Notes: generated by a model from the letters alone, not told the origin. Counted from the stretch's first letter, positions 46,560-55,635 are shown. The stretch is 64,000 nt of DNA from Rubrivivax sp. (GCA_016790225.1 JAEUOZ010000022.1:1-64000), one strand, 5' to 3'. Numbers and translations: made by a program.

Positions 46560-47834
46560 GTGAATCCTTCTGCATCTGCCGGCCCGGCCGGCCGCGCCGG
46601 GGCTGAGCCCCAGCGCGTGGCTTACCTGGTGAACCAATACCCCGGGATCAGCCACACCTTCATCCGCCGTGAAATCCTCGCTCTGGAGGCCCAAGGGCTG
46701 GAGGTGACCCGCTTCGCCCTGCGTGGCTGGGCAGACCGGATCACGGATGTCGCCGACGAGGCTGAGCGCCAGAAGACGCGCTACGTCCTGGGTGCGGGGG
46801 CGCTCGCCCTGCTGACGGGCTGCCTGCGCGCGCTGCTGATCTCTCCCGCGCGATTCGGCTCTGCGTGCGGCGCCATGTGGCGCATGAGCCGAGGCGGCGA
46901 TCGGCCGCTGCCTTATTACCTCATCTACCTGGTCGAGGCAGCCTTGCTGGCGAAGTGGCTGCAACAGTCCCGTGTGCAGCATCTGCATGCCCACTTCGGT
47001 ACCAACTCCACGGCGGTGGCGCTTCTGGCCAGCCGCCTGAGCGGCGTGGGCTTCAGCTTCACCGTGCACGGCCCGGAGGAATTCGACAAGCCGGCCGCGA
47101 TCAGCCTGACCCAGAAGGTCGAAGCCTCCCGCTTTGTCGTGGCCATCAGTTCCTACGGCCGCAGCCAGATCTACCGTTGGCTGTCACGAGAGCAATGGAC
47201 CAAGGTCAAGGTGGTGCACTGCGGGCTGGACCGCTCCTTCGGCGAATCCACCACCGCCGACACAGCGCGCGACTCGGGAGACGACTTCGTCTGCGTCGGG
47301 CGCATCTGCGAACAGAAGGGTCAGCTGCTGCTGGTCGAGGCGATGGCACTGCTGAAGGATCGAGGCATCGACGCCCGCCTGGTGCTGGCGGGGGACGGCC
47401 CCATGCGCAGCATCGTCGAGGCGCGTGCCTCGCAACTGGGCGTGCAGGACCGCATCCGCATCACCGGCTGGATCGGCGGCCCACAGGTGCGCGCCGAGCT
47501 CCTGGGCGCGCGCGTGATGGCCTTGCCCAGCTTTGCCGAAGGCCTTCCGGTGGTGATCATGGAGGCGATGGCGCTGCGGCGTCCGGTGCTTTCGACCTAT
47601 GTGGCCGGCATTCCCGAGCTGGTCGTGCCCGGCGAAACGGGCTGGCTGGTGCCGGCCGGTGATGTGCAGGCGCTGGCGGATGCGATGGCCCGCTGCCTGC
47701 AGCTGGACGAGGGCCGCTGGCGCGAGATGGGCGAGGCAGCGCGCGCCCGCTCGCTGGCGCGACACTCGATCGATACCGAGGCCAGCAAGCTCAGGCAGCA
47801 CTTTGCCGATGCGGCGACCGAGGCGGAGGCCTGA
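46560..47834 (+). CDS. Family 4 glycosyltransferase
   Basis: A 424-residue GT-B-fold glycosyltransferase, probably working on undecaprenyl-linked glycan at the cytosolic face of the inner membrane. The N-terminal domain has VAYLVNQYPGISHTFIRREI and HLHAHFGTNSTAVALLAS. The C-terminal GT4 domain has FVCVGRICEQKGQLLLVEA, LVLAGDGPMR and the sugar-nucleotide motif PSFAEGLPVVIMEAMA, with the two Glu residues spaced as in the EX7E motif. The GTG start is the only possible one after an in-frame TGA at 46530. The downstream GT2 gene begins on the last base of its stop codon. Confidence 0.87.
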   Translation: MNPSASAGPAGRAGAEPQRVAYLVNQYPGISHTFIRREILALEAQGLEVTRFALRGWADRITDVADEAERQKTRYVLGAGALALLTGCLRALLISPARFGSACGAMWRMSRGGDRPLPYYLIYLVEAALLAKWLQQSRVQHLHAHFGTNSTAVALLASRLSGVGFSFTVHGPEEFDKPAAISLTQKVEASRFVVAISSYGRSQIYRWLSREQWTKVKVVHCGLDRSFGESTTADTARDSGDDFVCVGRICEQKGQLLLVEAMALLKDRGIDARLVLAGDGPMRSIVEARASQLGVQDRIRITGWIGGPQVRAELLGARVMALPSFAEGLPVVIMEAMALRRPVLSTYVAGIPELVVPGETGWLVPAGDVQALADAMARCLQLDEGRWREMGEAARARSLARHSIDTEASKLRQHFADAATEAEA

Positions 47835-49090
47835 TGCTGATCCTTGAAGGGCTGCTGTTGGCGCCGGCACTGCTGCTGCTGGTGCCGGCGGCCACTTTTG
47901 CGGGCGAGGTGTTCCTGGCTCGCCGCCGGCCGCAAGCGGACAAGCAGAACCACCCATTCACCGCGGATGGGCCGCGCCCGCGCGCGGTGGTGTTGATCCC
48001 GGCCCACAACGAAGCCACGGGCATCGTGGGCACCCTGCAGTCCGTCCGTTCGCAGCTGGGGCCCGATGACCGCATGCTGGTAGTGGCAGACAACTGCAGC
48101 GACGACACCGCAGAGCGGGCGCGCGCCGAAGGCGCGATCGTGGTCGAACGCTTCGACACGGCGCTGCGCGGAAAGGGCTATGCGCTGGACCGCGGGATCC
48201 GCTGGCTGGAGGAGCAGGAGCAGCAAGGGGTCGCTGCGCCCGCGGTGGTCGTCTTCGTCGATGCTGATTGCACCTTGAGCCCGGGTTCGCTGGAGCGCAT
48301 GTCGCGCGAAGCGGTGCGGCTCGGGCGGCCGGTCCAGATCCTGGATCTGATGCATGCGCCACCCGGTGCGCCGCTGCAGCAGAAGGTGGCCGAGTTTGCG
48401 TGGCTGGTCAAGAACCAGGTCAGGCCGCTGGGGTTGAAGGCCTTGGGCCTGCCCTGCCAGCTGATGGGCACCGGCATGGCCATTCCCTGGCACCTGGTCC
48501 GGGATGCGCACATGGCGTCCGGTCATCTGGCCGAAGACATGGAGCTGGGGCTGGCGTTCGCGGAAGCGGGGGTGGCGCCGGTCTTCTGCCCCGAGGCCTC
48601 GGTGCACAGCCGCTTTCCGATGCAGGCAGCCGGTGGTCAGGCGCAGCGACGGCGCTGGGAGCATGGTCACCTGGCGATGATCCGTGCCCGTGGCCTGCCG
48701 ATGCTGTGGCGCGGGCTGATCACCCGTCAACCTGAACTGCTGGCCATCGCGCTGGACATGTGTGTGCCGCCGCTGGCCAGCCTGGTGGCCGCGCAACTGG
48801 GCCTGCTGCTGCTGACGGCGATCTTCTGGCTGGTTTCCGGTGCGGCGCTGCCGCTGCTGCTCGTGCTGGCGGGCTGGCTGGCCGTTTGCGTCGCCGTGGG
48901 CCTGGCCTGGTCTCGCTTCGGACGTGGCGTGCTCAGTGCGGCGGAGTGGGCCGCCATTCCGGGCTACGTGCTGGCCAAGCTGCCGATCTACCGCGATGCG
49001 CTGCTGGGCCGCCGAGCCGGCTGGCAGCGGGCGCAGCGTGATGCCGATGCACCTGGCGTGCCGCCGAAGGAGCCTCCCAGCCAGCCTTGA
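47834..49090 (+). CDS. Membrane-bound family 2 glycosyltransferase
   Basis: A 418-residue inner-membrane enzyme. An N-terminal helix (LLAPALLLLVPAATFAG) precedes a GT-A domain with VVLIPAHNEA, VVADNCSDDTAE, VFVDADCTLSPGSL and QRRRWEHGHL. The last matches the Q/RxxRW motif of cellulose synthase-like enzymes, where it binds the acceptor. Two or three C-terminal helices (about 305-370) follow. Its ATG overlaps the GT4 stop (TGATG), so the pair is coupled. It probably extends or starts the repeat unit of an exopolysaccharide. Confidence 0.85.
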   Translation: MLILEGLLLAPALLLLVPAATFAGEVFLARRRPQADKQNHPFTADGPRPRAVVLIPAHNEATGIVGTLQSVRSQLGPDDRMLVVADNCSDDTAERARAEGAIVVERFDTALRGKGYALDRGIRWLEEQEQQGVAAPAVVVFVDADCTLSPGSLERMSREAVRLGRPVQILDLMHAPPGAPLQQKVAEFAWLVKNQVRPLGLKALGLPCQLMGTGMAIPWHLVRDAHMASGHLAEDMELGLAFAEAGVAPVFCPEASVHSRFPMQAAGGQAQRRRWEHGHLAMIRARGLPMLWRGLITRQPELLAIALDMCVPPLASLVAAQLGLLLLTAIFWLVSGAALPLLLVLAGWLAVCVAVGLAWSRFGRGVLSAAEWAAIPGYVLAKLPIYRDALLGRRAGWQRAQRDADAPGVPPKEPPSQP

Positions 49091-49129
49091 GCCCTGCCCT
49101 GCGGCGGGTGGGCTCGGTGGCCCTGCGGC

Positions 49130-51106
49130 TCAGGGCTTGAGGGCGCCGGAGAGCAGCTGCGTCATGCCAGGCACCAGCAGCCGGCTGCCCACGGTGCCGA
49201 GGTGATCGCTGTCGAAGTACAGCGCGCGGCCATCGGCCGTCACGCGGCACAGCTCGGCGTCGCACAGCACCGTCGCCGGATCGAAGTAGCCTTCGACAAG
49301 GCCTGCCACGCCGGGCAGTGCCGCCGCGAAGTAGGCATGGCGTGTCCGGTGTTCCTGTGCCGAGAAGCTCAGCCCTTCGGTCAGCGGGCGCTGCGCGCGT
49401 TCGTTTCGCGCCAGGGTTTGCGGCACGCTGTACCGGGCGCCCGGAACCGGGCCGATGAGGTAGACCTGCTTGCCGGCCTTCTTCAGGGCCTCCACGGTCT
49501 TCGCCAGAGAGCTCGCGAAGAGCGCGGGCGACGTGTCGGCCGAAGGCGCGACCAGCGGGTTGTCCGTCAGCGAAGCACGCCCCTGGATCCAGGTGGAGAC
49601 CAGGATCACACGCTGCAGGCGGGGCTGCTGGATGACCCAGTCGAAGGTCGCGGTGTTGTGCTGGTAGCACTGGTCCCTGCCGCCGTCCTGGAGATGGACG
49701 CCCATGAGCGGCGGACAGGCGTGCAGGAAAGTGATGCGCGCCGACTGGTTGGCGGACTTCAGCGCGGCAGAGAGGGCGGGCGCGGCGGTCCAGGCGTGCG
49801 AGTCGCCCAGCACCACCGTGGTCGGTTCCTGGGTCAGCTCTCCCAGGCGGCAGCCGGCATGCTCCCAGGCCTGGGATCGTTGGCGGGAGTCGGGGATGCA
49901 GTGCGCGAGATCGGGCGGCCTGTCCTTCTCGCCTTCAACCAGCGCGAGGACCTGGGGCGAAAAGCGCTGCGGCAGCCCCTGCGTGGTCAGGATGGCGACG
50001 CAGACGCCGCACAGCGCCAGCGTCGCCAGGCCATAAGGGATCAGCACACGACGCAGCGTCAGGCCGCGCATCGCCGCGATGGGTTTCTCCGCCCACTCGT
50101 GGATCGCCGCCGCTGAGAGCACCGACAACACCAGACAGGCCAGGCGCCACTCCCAGGTGTAGGCCTCGTGCAGCATGTCCTTGGCGAACACGTTGATGGG
50201 CCAGTGGGTCAGGTACAGCGGGTATGAGATGTGGCCGATGTAGCGCAGGGCGCGCACATTCCAGGCTTGGCGGACCCAGCCGCTGATCGAGGCGCCGAAC
50301 CAGATCATCGCGGCCGTGCCGAGAACCGGGATCAGGCTGTACCAGCCCGGCGTACGCACACCTTCGTTGTAGAAGACGGCGGAGGCCACGACCACGATCA
50401 GGCACAGCACGAAGCCCAGGTTGGCGGGTGTGCTGGCCGGCGCTGCAATGCTGCGCCGATGCCACTCGGCGATCGCGAGCAGGCAGCCGATGCCCAGTTC
50501 CCAGATGCGCGTCGGAGCGAGATAGAAAGTGGCTTCGGGTCGCGACTCCAGCATCCACAGGCACAGGACGAAGGACAGCAGCGTGATGGCGATCACCGCC
50601 AGCGTCAGGCGCAGCACCCGGATGCGCGCGGCGGCCAGCAGCAGCAGCGGATACAGCAGATAGAACTGCTCCTCGACCGCCAGGGACCAGGTGTGCAGCA
50701 GCGGCACGAGCTTGGCCTGCAGGCCGAAGTAGTTGACCGTGCGCCAGTAGAAAATGTTGGCCACATAGGCCTGCGTGGCGAGCGCCTGTTTGGCCAGCGA
50801 TTCCAGTTGCGCGGGCAGGTAGTACAGGCAGCCCACCAGCAGCGTCAGCACCAGCGTGATGAGCAGCGCGGGGGCGAGCCGCCGCACGCGGGCCATCCAG
50901 AAACTGGAGAGCCTGAACCGGCCGTCCAGCGCGGCCGGCAGGTTCTTGCGCGTGATGATGTAGCCCGAGATCACGAAGAACACGTCCACACCGAGGAAGC
51001 CGCCGCTCATCCCCGGGATGAGGCTGAAGTGGAAGACCAGAACCAGACCCACGGCCAGCGCGCGCAGCGTGTCCAGATCCTCGCGGTAGCTCTCGGCAGA
51101 GGTCAT
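49130..51106 (-). CDS. OafA-type acyltransferase with C-terminal SGNH domain
   Basis: A 658-residue protein. Residues about 8-345 form an Acyl_transf_3 membrane domain with ten or so helices: YREDLDTLRALAVGLVLVFH, GGFLGVDVFFVISGYIITR and WSLAVEEQFYLLYPL. A periplasmic SGNH/GDSL-like domain follows, with VVLGDSHAW (catalytic Ser) and DSDHLGTVGS (Asp and His). Such proteins O-acetylate surface polysaccharides. The ATG at 51106 gives the family N-terminus. Its stop lies about 40 bp from the stop of the convergent glycosyltransferase. The start is about 130 bp downstream of the GT2 gene at 51237, probably in the same operon. Confidence 0.9.
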   Translation of the reverse strand: MTSAESYREDLDTLRALAVGLVLVFHFSLIPGMSGGFLGVDVFFVISGYIITRKNLPAALDGRFRLSSFWMARVRRLAPALLITLVLTLLVGCLYYLPAQLESLAKQALATQAYVANIFYWRTVNYFGLQAKLVPLLHTWSLAVEEQFYLLYPLLLLAAARIRVLRLTLAVIAITLLSFVLCLWMLESRPEATFYLAPTRIWELGIGCLLAIAEWHRRSIAAPASTPANLGFVLCLIVVVASAVFYNEGVRTPGWYSLIPVLGTAAMIWFGASISGWVRQAWNVRALRYIGHISYPLYLTHWPINVFAKDMLHEAYTWEWRLACLVLSVLSAAAIHEWAEKPIAAMRGLTLRRVLIPYGLATLALCGVCVAILTTQGLPQRFSPQVLALVEGEKDRPPDLAHCIPDSRQRSQAWEHAGCRLGELTQEPTTVVLGDSHAWTAAPALSAALKSANQSARITFLHACPPLMGVHLQDGGRDQCYQHNTATFDWVIQQPRLQRVILVSTWIQGRASLTDNPLVAPSADTSPALFASSLAKTVEALKKAGKQVYLIGPVPGARYSVPQTLARNERAQRPLTEGLSFSAQEHRTRHAYFAAALPGVAGLVEGYFDPATVLCDAELCRVTADGRALYFDSDHLGTVGSRLLVPGMTQLLSGALKP

Positions 51107-51236
51107 GGGGTGATGAATGCGGCGCGCTGGGCGGCATCCGCGGGTTGGGCGCGTCCTGCGCCCACGGCGAGGGTGCGACACGCCAGGCTTCGGCCCGCAC
51201 GCGGGCCCCTGGCTCCCGACACCGCGCGCGCGAAGC

Positions 51237-52226
51237 TCACTTGTATTCGATCAGCTTGGGCTGCTGGCCGAGCAGGCGGCGCCAGTGGTAGCGCAGCACG
51301 CCCTTGAACTCCGCCAGGCGGGCCAGCATCAGGAAGGCGGCATTCATGATGCGCACGCGAAACGAGTAGCCGGCCACTGGCCGCAGGGCGACGCGCAGCG
51401 CCTGCATCGGGTAGACCAGCAGCAGCAGCAAGCCCGGCCAACCGGCCCACGCCGTGAGCAGCAGCGTGAGCAACGGGATGGCTCCGCCCCAGATCCACGC
51501 GCGGCGCACATGGTCCCTGCCGTGGAAGTGCGGCGCACCCCCGTGCATGGCGAAGCCTTCGGCGAACGCGTGACCCGAGCGTTCGACGCGGGTCCACCAC
51601 TGGCCGAAGCGCGTCATCGCCGCATCGTGCAGACACATCGGGATGTCCAGGCGCCAGATCTTCCAGCCCTTGTCGCGCAAGCGCACACACAGCTCCGGCT
51701 CTTCGCCGGCGATCAGCTGCGGGTTGAAGCCGCGGATCTGCTGCAGGGCCTCGATGCGCATCAAGGCGATGCCGCCGCAGGCCTCCACCTCGCCGAACTG
51801 CCGGGCACCGTCCCAGTCGAACTGGCACAGCTGGTTGTAGATCGAGTCATGCGGGCGGCGCTCGATCACCCGACCGGCGACCACGGCCACTTCCGGCCGC
51901 AGGTCCAGCAGCTTCTCGGCCTCATCGACCCAGCCCGGCAGCAGCTCGCAGTCACCGTCGATGAAATGGACATAGCGCGCCTCGGGATGACGCTGCAGCA
52001 GCTGCGCCAGGCCGGCATTGCGCGAGCGGGCGGCCGTGAATGGGGTACTCATGTCGAGTTCGACCACATCGGCGCCCGCGCTGCGGGCAAAGGCCACCGA
52101 GTTGTCGGCCGAGCCCGAGTCCACATAGACCACCGTGCCGCCGCCCAGGGCGTTCAGCGACGTCAGGCACACCTCCAGGCGTGCCCCTTCATTGCGGCCG
52201 ATGGCCACCCACGCGAGCTTGGCCAT
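51237..52226 (-). CDS. Family 2 glycosyltransferase with C-terminal membrane segments
   Basis: A 329-residue enzyme. The GT-A domain begins at LAWVAIGRNEGARLEVCL and contains VVYVDSGSADNSV, YVHFIDGDCELLPGW (metal-binding DxD-like) and IAGEEPELCVRLRDKGW. One or two hydrophobic segments lie near residues 245-285 (GGAIPLLTLLLTAWAGWPG). The EEPELC and GRNEGARL features resemble the glycosyltransferases of exosortase-type exopolysaccharide clusters, but no exosortase gene is present. It starts 2 bp after the stop of the polymerase gene, so they form an operon. Confidence 0.85.
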   Translation of the reverse strand: MAKLAWVAIGRNEGARLEVCLTSLNALGGGTVVYVDSGSADNSVAFARSAGADVVELDMSTPFTAARSRNAGLAQLLQRHPEARYVHFIDGDCELLPGWVDEAEKLLDLRPEVAVVAGRVIERRPHDSIYNQLCQFDWDGARQFGEVEACGGIALMRIEALQQIRGFNPQLIAGEEPELCVRLRDKGWKIWRLDIPMCLHDAAMTRFGQWWTRVERSGHAFAEGFAMHGGAPHFHGRDHVRRAWIWGGAIPLLTLLLTAWAGWPGLLLLLVYPMQALRVALRPVAGYSFRVRIMNAAFLMLARLAEFKGVLRYHWRRLLGQQPKLIEYK

Positions 52227-52228
52227 GC

Positions 52229-53788
52229 TCAGGACGGCCGCACGGCCACGGCGCGGCCCGGTTCCCGGGCCGAGGCGGGCTCGGCGTCGGCCTGCCGCGG
52301 CACGGGTTGACGGCTGAGGCGAATGCTGGAAACCAGCAGCGCGGCCACGGCCGTGTAGACCAGCGGCACCGACAGGTAGTTGGCGATGCCCACCAGCGTG
52401 ACCATCGAGCCCAGCAGCGCCACCACGGCGGCGCCGATCAGCGAGAACATCTGTGGATCCTTCTTGCGCACCCGCCAGCAGGCGAGTACCGAGTAGAAGA
52501 CGGTGCCGAACAGGAAGACGCAGAACAGGAACAGACCGATCAGCCCGTAGGTCATCGCGATCTCGGCATAGACATTGACCAGGTCGATGATGCCCTGACC
52601 CTGGCGCAGGTGCTCCAACTGTTCAAGTACGCGAACATTGCCGAACAGCGGGTTCTGCCGGATCATCACGAAGGTGGTGTCCAGGATCTGCTGGCGGTAC
52701 TCGACGTTCTCGATGTCCACCTTGCCGATGAAGGGCAGGAAGTTGATGAGCTTGTCCGCCCAGGGCGACATCAGCAGGGCGCCCGCGACCGCTGTCGACA
52801 TGCCGGCCAGGATGGCGTAGAAGCGGATCACCCGCCTGGTGAACAGCCCCATCAGCACGAGCACGATGGCCGAGGCCACCCAGGGCCCCCGCGAGAGCGT
52901 TGAATAGAGCGCCAGCAGCAGGATCGCCCAGGCGACATACAACTGCGGGCGCGTCTTGAACTCGCCGCGGAAGTAGCCGAGCAGGCCGATGCAGACCACC
53001 AGCAGATGGCCCAGCACCAGCGGATGCCCAGCCGTGGCCATGGCCCGCAGGCTCGAATCGCGATAGACATACAGGGACATGAAGAGGTCGCCTGCACCCC
53101 ACCACTCCGGCATCGTGCCGTAGAGCAGCCAGCCTTTGAAGTGCTCGAAGATGGCGATCTGCGAAACCAGCAGCGCACCCACCATCAAGGCGCCCAGGCT
53201 GTCCGTCACGCGCTGCCGATCGCGGCAGAACCGGGAGATCACGAAGTAGGGCAGCAGGAAGTCCAGCACCTCGTGCACGGTCCGGCGCATGAGCATCGTG
53301 ATCGATTCCTGCGGCGCGTAGACCATCACCAGATAGCCCGTCAACATGATGGCGGCGACGTCGATGAGGCGCGGCGCCAGGCTGGGAGGCGGGCCCTTGA
53401 CCTTGGGCGCCGTGAACAGGCGGAAGGCCAGGGGCAGCAGCACCGCGATGGCCAGGGTGCGCGTGTTGTTGATGGCGAAGAACTGCGAGATCGGCCCGAA
53501 GCCCTGGATGTCGCGGTGGATCGGCAGCACCGCCAGCAGGAACATCAGGTAGATGCCCACCGGATTGGGATCCTTGCGGGCGGCGTGGTAGTACAGCGCG
53601 CCGAGGCAAGCCATCGCGAGGTAGAAGTTGGGCACCATGAAGGTGATCAAGGTCGCCCCGAGCCAGTAGTTGCGCCGCCGCTCGAAGCTCTCGTACAGGG
53701 AGGTGCCGCGCAGGAGCCAGCGCGTGATCAGCAGCGCGATCAAGGTCAGCGCGAGAACCGCCACAAACGAACGCAGGTGTGCAGACAT
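52229..53788 (-). CDS. O-antigen ligase/polymerase-like (Wzy) membrane protein
   Basis: A 519-residue polytopic protein with about 11-12 membrane helices. A large periplasmic loop between helices (about 300-370) contains the Arg-rich ALYSTLSRGPWVASAIV stretch typical of the Wzy_C/O-antigen ligase domain. Near residue 400 come QNPLFGNVRVLEQL and a further loop with NVYAEIAMTYGLIGLFLF. Such proteins polymerise or ligate undecaprenyl-linked repeat units in the periplasm. The ATG at 53788 removes 25 implausible upstream residues. It leads the minus-strand operon of polymerase, GT2 and acyltransferase. Confidence 0.85.
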   Translation of the reverse strand: MSAHLRSFVAVLALTLIALLITRWLLRGTSLYESFERRRNYWLGATLITFMVPNFYLAMACLGALYYHAARKDPNPVGIYLMFLLAVLPIHRDIQGFGPISQFFAINNTRTLAIAVLLPLAFRLFTAPKVKGPPPSLAPRLIDVAAIMLTGYLVMVYAPQESITMLMRRTVHEVLDFLLPYFVISRFCRDRQRVTDSLGALMVGALLVSQIAIFEHFKGWLLYGTMPEWWGAGDLFMSLYVYRDSSLRAMATAGHPLVLGHLLVVCIGLLGYFRGEFKTRPQLYVAWAILLLALYSTLSRGPWVASAIVLVLMGLFTRRVIRFYAILAGMSTAVAGALLMSPWADKLINFLPFIGKVDIENVEYRQQILDTTFVMIRQNPLFGNVRVLEQLEHLRQGQGIIDLVNVYAEIAMTYGLIGLFLFCVFLFGTVFYSVLACWRVRKKDPQMFSLIGAAVVALLGSMVTLVGIANYLSVPLVYTAVAALLVSSIRLSRQPVPRQADAEPASAREPGRAVAVRPS

Positions 53789-54131
53789 GGATATCAGGGA
53801 GGGTCCACCCAGACAGACGCACCGGACCGTGCGGCAAGAGGTGGTTGGCGACGCGCGCTTCAAACCCCCAGAGCGGGGAAGGGGAAGTATCGCCGAGCGG
53901 TTTGTACCGCTTCAAGTTGACCGACCCCCTATGGCTGGGAGGTGGGGAGCCGATGTCCCCCCGGCTGCCTGGTCGCAGCGATGAGTTCTCGTCCGGCCGC
54001 TGGCCGAAAGGCACCGGTCTGCCGACTTGGCAAGCCGCTGATCCTGGGGGATTCATCCACGGCCTGACTGCTATCCTTGCCCGTTCTCGTGAATCGGATC
54101 ACGAAACCGGGTTTTTTCGAGTGGCTTTGGG
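53789..54131. other. 343-bp divergent promoter region
   Basis: No gene is evident. AGCGGT, TTGT, ACCGCT at 53896-53911 is a perfect hairpin or operator-like repeat about 110 bp upstream of the polymerase gene. GGGG...CCCC pairs occur near 53944-53962. A CRP-type palindrome at 54087-54104 lies close to the CtaB-like gene and is listed separately. Confidence 0.45.
54087..54104. promoter_or_regulatory. CRP-type palindrome
   Basis: TCGTGA, ATCGGA, TCACGA is a perfect 6-bp inverted repeat with a 6-bp spacer and contains the GTGA-N6-TCAC core of CRP/Vfr sites. It lies 27 bp before the ATG of the CtaB-like gene, which suggests a site overlapping the promoter or the leader. A Crp/Fnr-family gene lies just beyond that gene. 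Confidence 0.5.
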
Positions 54132-54791
54132 ATGAAGGGCATGCGTCATCGCAGGCAGGGCGGGCCGAGCCTGGGCGTGGAGCCCTTGTGGCTGGGCGCC
54201 GTCGTGGGTCTGCTGGCCGCGGCCGTCGCCGCCACCGGTGTGCTGATGAAAGGCGCCGGGGCGCTCTTTCTCTTCGGCGCCGCACTCGTGCTGGCGGTCC
54301 TCTACACCTTGGGCCTGCGCCGGCAACAGCTGATGTCGCTCTTGTTTGCGGGTTCCTGGGTTGCCGTGGCCGCGCTGGCGTTGGTGGTCCTGACCAGCCC
54401 GGCGTCAGGCGCGCTGGCCCCGAGCCTGCTGCTCGTGCTGCTGCTGTGGCTGCCTTCGCACTTCGGGAGCTTTGCCATCGTCAACCGTGGGAGTGCGGAC
54501 CCGGGGCGGGTGGTGATCGTGCCTGGCGGTGGCCTGCCCGTGGAACGGGCCGGTGTCTGGGTTCACCGGGCAGCGCTGCTGATGGTCGCGGCTTCCCTGC
54601 TGCCGGCCTTTCACGGTGCCGGCGCCTTGTACGGCCTGCTGGCCGTGCTGGCGGGTGGCGTGCTGGTGTCGCGCACCCAGGAACTGGCGCGCCAGCCGCA
54701 CCGAAGGCATGCACTGGCCGCTTTTCACATGTCGCTCGTGCACCTGGCCATCCTGGTGGCGGCGGTGGGCCTGGATCGCGCTTTCGCCTGA
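54132..54791 (+). CDS. Half-length CtaB/UbiA-like membrane protein
   Basis: A 219-residue polytopic protein. Residues about 55-219 match the C-terminal half of heme O synthase (CtaB): a YTLGLRRQQLM loop, LLLWLPSHFGSFAI in the position of the conserved WTPPHFWALA, PGGGLPVERAG, and the closing AAFHMSLVHLAILV. The N-terminal Asp-rich prenyl-diphosphate site (NxxxDxxxD) is absent, so it cannot be a normal prenyltransferase. The true CtaB is about 300 residues. It may be a heme-related accessory or a reduced paralogue. The CRP-type palindrome upstream and an FNR box just downstream place it in a regulated island. Confidence 0.6.
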   Translation: MKGMRHRRQGGPSLGVEPLWLGAVVGLLAAAVAATGVLMKGAGALFLFGAALVLAVLYTLGLRRQQLMSLLFAGSWVAVAALALVVLTSPASGALAPSLLLVLLLWLPSHFGSFAIVNRGSADPGRVVIVPGGGLPVERAGVWVHRAALLMVAASLLPAFHGAGALYGLLAVLAGGVLVSRTQELARQPHRRHALAAFHMSLVHLAILVAAVGLDRAFA

Positions 54792-54821
54792 GCGTCTCGG
54801 CCAGGACGCCAGCGCCCAGAC

Positions 54822-54835
54822 TTGATGACGATCAA
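54822..54835. promoter_or_regulatory. FNR/DNR box
   Basis: TTGATGACGATCAA is an exact match to the FNR consensus TTGAT-N4-ATCAA. It lies 76 bp before the ATG of the Crp/Fnr gene. At the usual -41.5 placement the start site would be near 54870; the corresponding -10 (54858-54863) is weak. It may mediate autoregulation or regulation by a separate FNR. Confidence 0.75.
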
Positions 54836-54911
54836 AGCCACGCCACCCGTGACATCCTGACACTCCTGGACCGGATCGGGCGCCACGCAGCGCCAGCAAC
54901 AGGAGACGTGC

Positions 54912-55625
54912 ATGGACATGAGAGCAAGAACGGGCGCAGGCTTCGATCTGCCTCGCTACCTCTCCTTGCAGCCCTTGTTCCAGGAGATGTCGGCCGATGA
55001 GCTGGCGCGCCTGTCCCAGGGATGCACGCTCGTGCGGCTGCAGCGGGGAGACATGCTCTTCCGGGTCGGCGAGCCCTGCGAGGCGTTTCACGTCACGGTG
55101 ACCGGTCAGGTCAAGCTGTTTGCGCTGTCGCCCAGCGGCCAGGAAAAGGTCATCGAGATCTGTGCGCCCGGCCAGAGCTTCGCCGAAGCGCTGATGTTCA
55201 CCGGGCGCCCGTACATCGTGAACGCACAGGCGCTGACTGACAGCCTGGTTCTCTCGATCGGAAAGCCGGCGGTGCTGGGCGAGATCGCGCGCGATGCCAA
55301 GTTTGCGCTGCGCATGCTGGCCGGGATCTCGCGCCGCCTGCATGGCCTGGTCCACGATGTGCAGGCCTATGCGCTGCAATCGGGCATGCAGCGGGTCATC
55401 GGCTATCTGCTGCGCGAACTTGCGGAAGAGGACGAAGCCGGATCCGGCAGCATCACGGTGTCACTGCCCGTGAGCAAGGCGACGATCGCGTCGCGTCTGT
55501 CCCTCACGCCGGAGTATTTCTCTCGCGTGCTGCATGAGCTGGAAGCCGAAGGCCTGATCCGAATCGACAAGCGCGACGTGCACATCCTGGACACCGGGCG
55601 TCTTGCGCTCTATCAGTCCACCTGA
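54912..55625 (+). CDS. Crp/Fnr-family transcriptional regulator
   Basis: A 237-residue regulator. A cNMP-type beta-barrel (about 15-130) includes LFRVGEPCEAFHVTVTGQVK, followed by the dimer helix (LRMLAGISRRLHGLVHDVQA). A C-terminal winged helix-turn-helix has VSKATIASRLSLTPEYFSRVLHELE, with the recognition helix S-R-L-S-L-T-P-E-Y-F-S-R, close to DNR/NnrR and FNR types. The N-terminal four-Cys Fe-S cluster of FNR is lacking, so it is more like a DNR/NnrR- or Fnr-like sensor of NO, heme or another ligand. The FNR box 76 bp upstream suggests control by itself or by a true FNR. The start is preceded by AGGAG. Confidence 0.85.
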   Translation: MDMRARTGAGFDLPRYLSLQPLFQEMSADELARLSQGCTLVRLQRGDMLFRVGEPCEAFHVTVTGQVKLFALSPSGQEKVIEICAPGQSFAEALMFTGRPYIVNAQALTDSLVLSIGKPAVLGEIARDAKFALRMLAGISRRLHGLVHDVQAYALQSGMQRVIGYLLRELAEEDEAGSGSITVSLPVSKATIASRLSLTPEYFSRVLHELEAEGLIRIDKRDVHILDTGRLALYQST

Positions 55626-55635
55626 TGATCTGATT

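Noticed and set aside
49090..49137. AGCCCTG/CAGGGCT inverted repeat between convergent glycosyltransferase and acyltransferase genes
   Set aside because: A 7-bp stem with a loop of more than 30 nt and no T-run is too weak to call a terminator.
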